From assembly GCA_018672145.1 (NCBI GenBank), contig JABHGH010000145.1, positions 1 through 5,156 of the forward strand: a DNA stretch of 5,156 nucleotides. Direction: 5' to 3'. The notes under the pieces are model-generated. The model did no database searches. It saw nothing but the letters and a program-made list of their open reading frames with translations, and was not told the origin of the DNA. This DNA comes from Flavobacteriaceae bacterium. Lineage in GTDB: Bacteria; Bacteroidota; Bacteroidia; Flavobacteriales; Flavobacteriaceae. The translations under genes were made by a program, and so were the position numbers. Below, one piece after another: positions 1 to 5,156 of this stretch (within the stretch, counting starts at the first letter, position 1; the number at the start of each line of letters is the position of its first letter).

Positions 1-183
1 ATATTGGTTGGAAAATCTTTTTGGAGCGGACTTGTTGACTGGCTAAAAAACACACTGATTGAAAAGAATAAAACGATTAGTGAAGTTGATTTAGACCTGT
101 TTATCTGTGTTGACACTCCTGATGAGGTCATTGACATTCTAAAAAAATTCTATTTAGCAACAGAGACAGGACCAAATTTCTAA
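1..183 (+). CDS. LOG-family (TIGR00730) Rossmann-fold protein, C-terminal fragment
   Basis: Frame 1 is open from the window edge to a TAA at 181-183, giving the last 60 residues of a protein that begins upstream. The readable end starts ILVGKSFWSGLVDWL and continues through DLDLFICVDTPDEVIDIL to a terminal TGPNF. This fits the C-terminus of LOG/TIGR00730 proteins: an aromatic-rich 'FW.GL..W' helix, then a strand with the 'vvDtpdEvv' signature, and, as I recall from Bacteroidota members, a closing 'PNF/PNY'. Characterised members hydrolyse cytokinin riboside 5'-monophosphate or related nucleotide monophosphates, releasing ribose 5-phosphate; many are misnamed lysine decarboxylases. The catalytic PGGxGTxxE motif would lie upstream of the window, so activity cannot be judged here. 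It is followed after two bases by the barrel-protein gene, which suggests an operon. The family call is fairly secure; the substrate is unknown. Confidence 0.8.
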   Translation: MLVGKSFWSGLVDWLKNTLIEKNKTISEVDLDLFICVDTPDEVIDILKKFYLATETGPNF

Positions 184-185
184 CT

Positions 186-239
186 GTGCGCACATTATTT
201 TACCCATTCTTTTTACTTCTGAGCACTCTATCCTTTGCT
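186..239 (+). other. Signal peptide coding segment of the barrel protein
   Basis: The first 18 codons encode MRTLFYPFFLLLSTLSFA, a short basic start, a hydrophobic Phe/Leu core and a small-residue cleavage site ahead of Gln19-His20. No lipobox cysteine is present, so this is a signal peptidase I type leader rather than a lipoprotein leader. It supports the GTG at 186 as the true start, because any later start would remove it. Confidence 0.75.
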
Positions 240-2972
240 CAACATTCTTATATAATAGATGCTTCAGTTGACCCATCAATGGGAACAATTTATGTGCAGC
301 AAGAATTTCAATTCGTTCATCAAGGTTCTGAACAAATTGACACACTCTATCTCTATGATTGGAATCATTCTTATTCGAACACAAATACCCCTTTGGCTCG
401 TAAAATTTCAGAAGAATTTAACTTTCAATTCGAAAAATCTCTTTCCGCCGACAAAGGGAGTACAACTATTAAACAACTAAAATCATCTAAACACGAATTA
501 CAGTGGGTACGTTTGATTGATCAACCTGATATCATAGCGATAATTCCTACAAATCCTGTTCAAGCTGGCGATCGATTTACGTTCTCAGCAAATTACACCC
601 TTAAACTTCCATCTTCTAAGTTCACAGGATACGGAGTCAGTAACAAGAATGAAATTTATTTTTCTAATGGATTTTTAACTTTTGCATACCGCACAGATCA
701 TCCACGATGGGAGCTAGATTCAAACCTTGGATTTAATGACATGAGCAAGCGACATGCAAATGTCAAACTTTCTTTATGCTACCCTGACGATTACACCCTT
801 ACCATTCCAATTCGAGGACAAAAAAAAGAAGAAAAAAATTGCTGGAAAAGTGATGTGCAACTCACAAGGGATTTATCCTTTTACCTTCAAAAAGAAAATA
901 GCTTCCGTCGAATCCCCAGCGAAAAAATGGAAATCCATACAAATCTGATTCATGACTTCGATGATCTTGAAAATAAAGTATTATCTATTGCCAGAATTCA
1001 CGACTATTTAACCCTTTATTTTGGTAATGTTAATGATAAACCATACATCCTAGATATGAAGTTCTACGATGAAATGCCTATTATAGGGTTTGATTTATTA
1101 TTAAATACTCTAAAGTCAATTCCACAAAATGAGCAATTTGAACTCAAAGCAGTTCAAACACTGATTCGTAAATGTATTCAAGAACAATTCCCTACTAGTT
1201 ATCGCAATAACAGTTGGTTAGCAAATGGTTTGGCTCAATATTTATTTATCCGCTATGTCGAAACTTATTTTTCAGACCTAAGATTGATTGGAAATCTAAG
1301 CACTTTTCCATTTCTATCATCATATGAATTTGCAAAAACATCATTTTCTTATAAAAATGTATTGCAAGCGGGTTTTGCGTACCGAAGAAACTTGACGCAA
1401 CCATTGCAAACACCTAGTCAAGATTTAACAAAATACAATCGTCTAATCACACAACGTGCACGGACTGCAATGGGACTTCGTATTATAGAGAAAACACAAG
1501 GTAAATCAGCAATTGATGAACTTATTTTTAGCTATTTCACAAGCCGAAACATTACAAAATCCAGATCTTTTGAGCGTTTACTTCAGCACGTTTTTGGTGA
1601 TGATACAAATTGGTTTTATGATGGCTATGTAAAAGAAACAGGGCTAACTGATTATAAACTTAAAATAATCGAGCAAAATAAAAACAATGTAGAGATAGAA
1701 CTCATAAACAAAACTGCAGCAAAAAACCCAGTAAAACTCGACTATTATCTAGATCACCAAATTATTTCCTCTCGTTGGTTAACAGGCGGTAAAAAATCAC
1801 AAATCCTATCGATCGACAAGCATAAAGTAGACAAGATTGTTATTAACCCAGACCAAGATGTATTGGAGGTAAATGTCAACAATAACAATTTGGATTTTTC
1901 ACCGAATTTTTCCAAGCGTCAAGCTCGCTTTCGACTGTTTGAAGATATTCCAACCTCACATGCCCCTTCAGTTTATTATGCGCCTAACTTTTCATTTAAT
2001 GCTTATGATGGGGTTTTGATGGGGCTTATTCTTCATAATGGATTGATCATGAAACAGCCTACAAGTTTTGTCGTTTCACCACAGTATGCATCAAAAGAAA
2101 AAAGTGTAAGTGGTTCATTTTCAATTAGTCACAGGGCTTATTTTCAGCAAACGAAATTAGCTGCCTTAAACTACGGCCTCGGTTTTCAATCTTATCACTT
2201 TGATACCAATCAAAGATATTATCGTTTTTCTCCTTCATTTAGTGCCGTTTTCAGGCCAGAAGGTTTGGCAAGCAACAAGCGTTCTATTCTTAGCGCACAA
2301 TTCGTCTCACTTCATCAACAGAACATTCTATCAAAATCGACAATAGCCTACAATACAGCTGTTGTGGGTTATTCAATAATTAAGAGTAGTAGTTCCGCTT
2401 CGAGAACATTTGGTGTTTCAGCCCAAATTGGAGATTCATTTTCTAAGTTATCGGCATCCTTTAAAAAACGCAAATATTATTCTCAAGCCCGACAATACAG
2501 TTATCGCTTTTTCTTTGGTGCATTGACAAATAAGACAAATACAAACAACTTTAATTTTGGTGTTTCGCGAGTCAATGACTATTCGTTTAACTACAATCTT
2601 CTTGGGCGATCAGAGACAACAGGAATATTTAGCCAACAATATGTAAAGGGAGATGCAGGCTTTAAGTCATTTATTCCAGTGGTGCAAGCTAATCAGTGGG
2701 TTTTAGCGAGCAATCTAAGCACCACCATATGGCGTGGGTTGGAAATGTATGGTGATTTAGGCTTTGTGAAAAATAAAGAGAAAGATGCATCATTCATCTA
2801 TGATGCTGGGATAGGTTTAAACTTGGTGCAAGACTACTTACAACTTTATTTTCCAGTGTACTCCAACCTTGGATGGGAAGTCAATGACAACAAATACAGT
2901 ACTAAAATTCGATTCACACTTTCGTTAAAAGGGAATGATATTATTTCGCTATTTACCAGAAGTTGGTTCTGA
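186..2972 (+). CDS. Exported peptidase-M1-like protein with degenerate active site and C-terminal outer-membrane beta-barrel
   Basis: This is a 928-residue protein with a GTG start two bases after the upstream stop; the next Met codon in frame is well inside the mature protein. Residues 1-18 form a Sec signal peptide (one Arg, a Phe/Leu-rich core, cleavage probably after SFA before Gln19). Residues 20-230 resemble the beta-rich N-domain of M1 aminopeptidases. Residues 240-500 resemble the helical gluzincin domain: NSWLANGLAQYL (342-352) matches the M1 'WLnEGlA.Y' helix. However, the third zinc ligand Glu is Asn347, and the HExxH position reads RKCIQ (about 328-332), so a zinc peptidase activity is unlikely. 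Residues about 500-578 are a small beta domain. From about 597 (YYAPNFSFNAYDGVLMG) to the end, alternating aromatic/polar segments and Gly-rich turns suggest an outer-membrane beta-barrel closing on Trp927-Phe928. A binding, assembly or scaffold role in the outer membrane is inference; no name is secure. Confidence 0.8.
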   Translation: MRTLFYPFFLLLSTLSFAQHSYIIDASVDPSMGTIYVQQEFQFVHQGSEQIDTLYLYDWNHSYSNTNTPLARKISEEFNFQFEKSLSADKGSTTIKQLKSSKHELQWVRLIDQPDIIAIIPTNPVQAGDRFTFSANYTLKLPSSKFTGYGVSNKNEIYFSNGFLTFAYRTDHPRWELDSNLGFNDMSKRHANVKLSLCYPDDYTLTIPIRGQKKEEKNCWKSDVQLTRDLSFYLQKENSFRRIPSEKMEIHTNLIHDFDDLENKVLSIARIHDYLTLYFGNVNDKPYILDMKFYDEMPIIGFDLLLNTLKSIPQNEQFELKAVQTLIRKCIQEQFPTSYRNNSWLANGLAQYLFIRYVETYFSDLRLIGNLSTFPFLSSYEFAKTSFSYKNVLQAGFAYRRNLTQPLQTPSQDLTKYNRLITQRARTAMGLRIIEKTQGKSAIDELIFSYFTSRNITKSRSFERLLQHVFGDDTNWFYDGYVKETGLTDYKLKIIEQNKNNVEIELINKTAAKNPVKLDYYLDHQIISSRWLTGGKKSQILSIDKHKVDKIVINPDQDVLEVNVNNNNLDFSPNFSKRQARFRLFEDIPTSHAPSVYYAPNFSFNAYDGVLMGLILHNGLIMKQPTSFVVSPQYASKEKSVSGSFSISHRAYFQQTKLAALNYGLGFQSYHFDTNQRYYRFSPSFSAVFRPEGLASNKRSILSAQFVSLHQQNILSKSTIAYNTAVVGYSIIKSSSSASRTFGVSAQIGDSFSKLSASFKKRKYYSQARQYSYRFFFGALTNKTNTNNFNFGVSRVNDYSFNYNLLGRSETTGIFSQQYVKGDAGFKSFIPVVQANQWVLASNLSTTIWRGLEMYGDLGFVKNKEKDASFIYDAGIGLNLVQDYLQLYFPVYSNLGWEVNDNKYSTKIRFTLSLKGNDIISLFTRSWF

Positions 2973-3011
2973 CAATTAGGCACAGGTCAAGAAGTTCCCA
3001 TTCAAATTTTG

Positions 3012-3019
3012 TAGATTTG
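3012..3019 (+). promoter_or_regulatory. Candidate Bacteroidota -7 promoter box for the E1 gene
   Basis: TAGATTTG matches the TAnnTTTG consensus recognised by the Bacteroidota primary sigma factor. It is the only such box in the gap and lies 15 bases before the ATG at 3034. No convincing TTG-type -33 element is seen about 20 bases upstream, which weakens the call. If used, transcription would begin near 3024-3027 and leave a leader of roughly 7-10 bases, short but compatible with the missing Shine-Dalgarno site. It would also exclude the alternative in-frame GTG at 3019. Confidence 0.35.
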
Positions 3020-3032
3020 TGGCCGAAAATCT
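3013..3032. repeat. 6-bp inverted repeat just before the E1 start codon
   Basis: AGATTT (3013-3018) is mirrored by AAATCT (3027-3032) around the 8-base spacer GTGGCCGA, which itself holds a GGCC palindrome. The repeat overlaps the candidate -7 box and ends one base before the ATG. It could be an operator half-site pair or a weak mRNA hairpin, but a 6-bp AT-rich repeat can easily occur by chance. Confidence 0.3.
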
Positions 3033-3033
3033 A

Positions 3034-5156
3034 ATGATACAAGAAACCTCAAAAATTTCATTTGCGTCTTTTAAGACAGAAATCTTAAAAGACTATCTCA
3101 CCGTTTGTGTCAGCAGAGCTGTTAGCTTGCTCGGACGCAAAGAAGTGTTAACAGGAAAGGCCAAATTTGGAATATTTGGTGATGGAAAAGAATTGCCGCA
3201 GATTGCAATGGCTAAGGCGTTTCAAAAAGGAGATTTTCGTTCTGGATATTATAGAGATCAAACCTTTATGATGGCGATTGACTCTCTGAGTCCTCAGCAG
3301 CTATTTGCTGGTTTATATGCCCATACCGATCCTATTCATGAGCCAATGTCAGCGGGGAGACAAATGGGTGGACATTACAATACGGACCTGATTGACTCCT
3401 CAGGGAACTGGCTAAACCAAACAGATCGATTCAATTCCAGTTCTGATGTTTCTTGTACCGCATCTCAAATGCCACGACTTGTTGGTCTTGCTATGGCCTC
3501 CAAACTTTATCGTCAAGAAAAACTATTCAAAGATTTAAAGTTTTCAAATCAAGGAAATGAAGTTGCTTGGGGTACGATAGGAAATGCAAGTACGAGCGAA
3601 GGATTATTTTTTGAATCTATTAACGCTGCTGGAGTGCATCAAATTCCAATGGTCATAAGTGTCTGGGATGACGAATATGGAATTTCTGTTGACAATAGTT
3701 TTCAAACCACCAAAGGGAGTATCTCCGAAGCTCTTGCAGGCTTTCAACAAACAAAATCAAAAAAAGGATTTCAGATTTTTACCGTTTGTGGATGGGATTA
3801 CCCAGCTTTGATTGACACTTTTCAGAAAGCGGGACAAATTGCACGAACACGTCACATTCCCGTATTGATTCACGTTACAGAACTCACACAACCACAAGGC
3901 CACTCATCATCAGGGTCACAAGAAAGATATAAGTCACAAGGTCGCTTGGATTGGGAAAAAGAACACGATTGCAATCAAAAATTTAAAACGTGGATTATTG
4001 ATAGCAAAATTGCCACGGAATCAGAGCTCGATGAAGTTCAACAAGAAGCAAAGCAAATTGCTAAAAAAGCAAAAGAAGATGCTTGGAAAGCGAGTTTACA
4101 GCCCATACAAACAGAAGCCAAAGAGCTTGTGAAAATTCTTAAAAATAGCAACGATCAAGAACTACAAAAAGAGGTAACTCTGCTGGAAAGAGACAAAGTG
4201 CCAACTCGAAAAAAGATTGCTTCGTTAGCACGAAAAGCGACACGAAAACTTCGTGTAAATTCAAACGACCAATCTAATGATCTCAAAAATTGGATTGCAG
4301 ATTACATCAATGCCACTCAACCTAAATTTAGCAGTGCATTATACAACGAATACCCAACTTCTTCTTTAAATGTATCCCCTATTCCAGCTGCTTACGCAGA
4401 AGATACATTACATGTAGATGGAAGAATTGTGTTGCGTGAAAACTTTAGAGCACTATTGAGCAAATTTGATAAGCTTCTTATTTTTGGAGAAGATGCTGGT
4501 AAAATTGGGGATGTAAATCAAGGTTTAGAGGGGTTACAAGAAATTTTCGGGGAAAATCGTGTTGCCGATCGCGGTATTCGAGAAGCAACTATTATTGGTG
4601 AGGGAATTGGGATGGCTCTTCGTGGACTTCGACCAATTGCGGAAATTCAGTATCTTGATTATGTACTGTATGCTCTCCAAATCATGAGTGATGACTTGGC
4701 CTCTTTACACTATCGAACAAACGGCAAGCAAATTGCTCCATTAATCATTCGAACACGAGGACATCGTCTGGAAGGAATATGGCATTCAGGGTCTCCTATG
4801 GGTGGACTTGTACATTTTCTTCGTGGAATGTACATATTAGTGCCTAGGAACATGACACAAGCAGCAGGAATGTACAATACCCTACTTGAAGGACAAGATC
4901 CAGCACTTGTCATCGAATCACTCAATGGTTATCGATTAAAAGAAAAACAGCCAAGTAATCTCGGGGAATTTTGCGTCCCATTGGGTGAGGTAGAATTGAT
5001 GCGTCATGGAGCAGACCTTACCGTTGTTTCTTACGGATCGACCTTACGTCTTGTGATCGCAGCAGCCCAAGAACTTCAAAAGATGGGTATAGAAATTGAG
5101 ATCATTGATATTCAATCACTTATTCCTTTTGACAGAAAGCATGACATTCGAAAAAG
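3034..5156 (+). CDS. Fused alpha/beta E1 component of a 2-oxoacid (branched-chain/2-oxoisovalerate-type) dehydrogenase, 3'-truncated by window end
   Basis: 707 codons are visible, without a stop. The product should be the thiamine diphosphate (ThDP)-dependent E1 that decarboxylates a 2-oxoacid and acylates the lipoyl group of E2 in the cytoplasm. E1-alpha half, about 30-325: YYRD (72-75) pyrophosphate-binding region, GRQMGGH, metal/ThDP segment GNASTSEG (183-190), DDEYGIS (212-218), and the His loop GHSSSGSQERY (289-299). A charged helical linker follows (328-455). E1-beta half: FGEDAG with the presumed ThDP-activating Glu486, the segment from DRGIREA (512-518) through GEGIGMALRGLRP (522-534), RTRGHRLEGIWHSG (573-586), and the start of the C-terminal transketolase domain, ending near LIPFD (696-700). 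Comparable E1 chains suggest about 90-100 residues are missing. The fused arrangement matches a family I recall as common in Bacteroidota. ATG at 3034 is preferred over the in-frame GTG at 3019 because of the promoter box; there is no Shine-Dalgarno site. The D/N exchange in the metal site is discussed under findings. The exact substrate (branched-chain versus pyruvate) is uncertain. Confidence 0.9.
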   Translation, partial: MIQETSKISFASFKTEILKDYLTVCVSRAVSLLGRKEVLTGKAKFGIFGDGKELPQIAMAKAFQKGDFRSGYYRDQTFMMAIDSLSPQQLFAGLYAHTDPIHEPMSAGRQMGGHYNTDLIDSSGNWLNQTDRFNSSSDVSCTASQMPRLVGLAMASKLYRQEKLFKDLKFSNQGNEVAWGTIGNASTSEGLFFESINAAGVHQIPMVISVWDDEYGISVDNSFQTTKGSISEALAGFQQTKSKKGFQIFTVCGWDYPALIDTFQKAGQIARTRHIPVLIHVTELTQPQGHSSSGSQERYKSQGRLDWEKEHDCNQKFKTWIIDSKIATESELDEVQQEAKQIAKKAKEDAWKASLQPIQTEAKELVKILKNSNDQELQKEVTLLERDKVPTRKKIASLARKATRKLRVNSNDQSNDLKNWIADYINATQPKFSSALYNEYPTSSLNVSPIPAAYAEDTLHVDGRIVLRENFRALLSKFDKLLIFGEDAGKIGDVNQGLEGLQEIFGENRVADRGIREATIIGEGIGMALRGLRPIAEIQYLDYVLYALQIMSDDLASLHYRTNGKQIAPLIIRTRGHRLEGIWHSGSPMGGLVHFLRGMYILVPRNMTQAAGMYNTLLEGQDPALVIESLNGYRLKEKQPSNLGEFCVPLGEVELMRHGADLTVVSYGSTLRLVIAAAQELQKMGIEIEIIDIQSLIPFDRKHDIRK
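3066..3093. repeat. Perfect 11-bp inverted repeat inside the E1 5' coding region
   Basis: GTCTTTTAAGA (3066-3076) and its exact complement TCTTAAAAGAC (3083-3093) flank the 6-base loop CAGAAA. The structure covers codons 11-20 of the E1 gene (ASFKTEILKD), starting 32 bases after the first base of the ATG. In mRNA it would form a stable, uninterrupted 11-bp stem within the area covered by an initiating ribosome or just after it. It is not followed by a T-run, so it is not an ordinary intrinsic terminator. Confidence 0.6.
4015..4398 (+). other. Charged helical linker joining the E1 alpha and beta halves
   Basis: Residues about 328-455 are rich in Lys, Glu, Gln and Ala (for example DEVQQEAKQIAKKAKEDAW), with few glycines or prolines until about 450. 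This predicts long helices, possibly coiled coil, replacing the stop/start junction between separate E1-alpha and E1-beta genes. The first part corresponds to the C-terminal helices of E1-alpha. The middle (KVPTRKKIASLARKATRKLR) is basic and its function is not recognised. Confidence 0.55.

Larger units (their letters stand above)
2973..3033 (+). other. Intergenic gap between barrel-protein gene and E1 gene
   Basis: This 61-base gap is the only non-coding stretch in the window. It contains a candidate promoter box and a 6-bp inverted repeat, both listed separately. I see no GC-rich stem followed by a T-run, so there is no clear intrinsic terminator for the gene ending at 2972, and read-through into E1 is possible. 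No small ORF or RNA gene is apparent. Confidence 0.7.

Noticed and set aside
154..384. Minus-strand open frame of 76 codons across the LOG/barrel junction
   Set aside because: It overlaps the end of one good gene and the signal-peptide region of another, has no promoter or family resemblance, and is best explained as a chance frame.
820..838. A8 and A7 runs close together (Gly-Gln-Lys-Lys-Glu-Glu-Lys), a possible slippage or programmed frameshift site
   Set aside because: The reading frame is intact for the full 928 residues, the alternative frame ends soon after at 948, and no stimulatory stem is visible downstream. Lys/Glu codons in AT-rich DNA explain it.
3019..3021. In-frame GTG as an alternative E1 start, adding five residues
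   Set aside because: It overlaps the candidate -7 box, has no Shine-Dalgarno site, and ATG at 3034 gives a natural N-terminus. It remains possible if transcription starts further upstream.
3178..3186. GDG at residues 49-51 of the E1 protein, which could be taken for the ThDP-binding motif
   Set aside because: It lies near the N-terminus, before the YYRD segment, whereas the ThDP GDG must come about 30 residues before the NNxYxIS-type motif. The true equivalent is GNA at 183-185.
3259..3261. Gln76 in YYRDQ where several E1-alpha chains have His (YRDHG or YRAHG)
   Set aside because: From memory, branched-chain E1-alpha of animals also lacks His at this place, so the change is not a strong sign of altered chemistry.
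4710..4925. Minus-strand open frame of 71 codons
   Set aside because: It lies wholly inside the E1-beta coding region, has no recognisable protein features and is a shadow of the conserved + strand frame.

Overview
The window looks like chromosomal DNA from a Bacteroidota bacterium, probably of the Flavobacteriia or a close relative. The reasons are the AT-rich composition, the lack of strong Shine-Dalgarno sites, a TAnnTTTG-type promoter box in the only intergenic gap, and gene families typical of that phylum. The fused alpha/beta 2-oxoacid dehydrogenase E1 and the outer-membrane-barrel protein with a peptidase-M1-like front half are the best examples. All genes lie on the + strand. No mobile element, CRISPR array, tRNA or rRNA is visible.

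Layout. Positions 1-183 hold the last 60 codons of a LOG-family (TIGR00730) Rossmann-fold protein. Only two bases separate its stop from the GTG start of a 928-residue exported protein (186-2972). That protein has a signal peptide, a region resembling M1 aminopeptidases whose zinc and catalytic residues are replaced, and a C-terminal third that looks like an outer-membrane beta-barrel ending in Trp-Phe. A 61-base gap (2973-3033) carries a candidate promoter box and a short inverted repeat. From 3034 to the window end runs a fused E1 component of a branched-chain/2-oxoisovalerate-type dehydrogenase: 707 codons are visible and the C-terminus is cut off.

The first two genes are probably co-transcribed. 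The E1 gene probably has its own promoter, although read-through is possible because no terminator is seen. No biochemical link joins the three: one is a nucleotide phosphoribohydrolase-like enzyme, one a cell-envelope protein, and one a central/amino-acid catabolism enzyme.

Three points deserve attention. In the E1 alpha half, the two side-chain metal ligands of the thiamine diphosphate site appear reciprocally exchanged (Asp to Asn at residue 184, Asn to Asp at residue 213) with the canonical 29-residue spacing kept. The barrel protein appears to be a dead M1-peptidase scaffold joined to an outer-membrane barrel. A perfect 11-bp inverted repeat with a 6-base loop sits inside codons 11-20 of the E1 gene.
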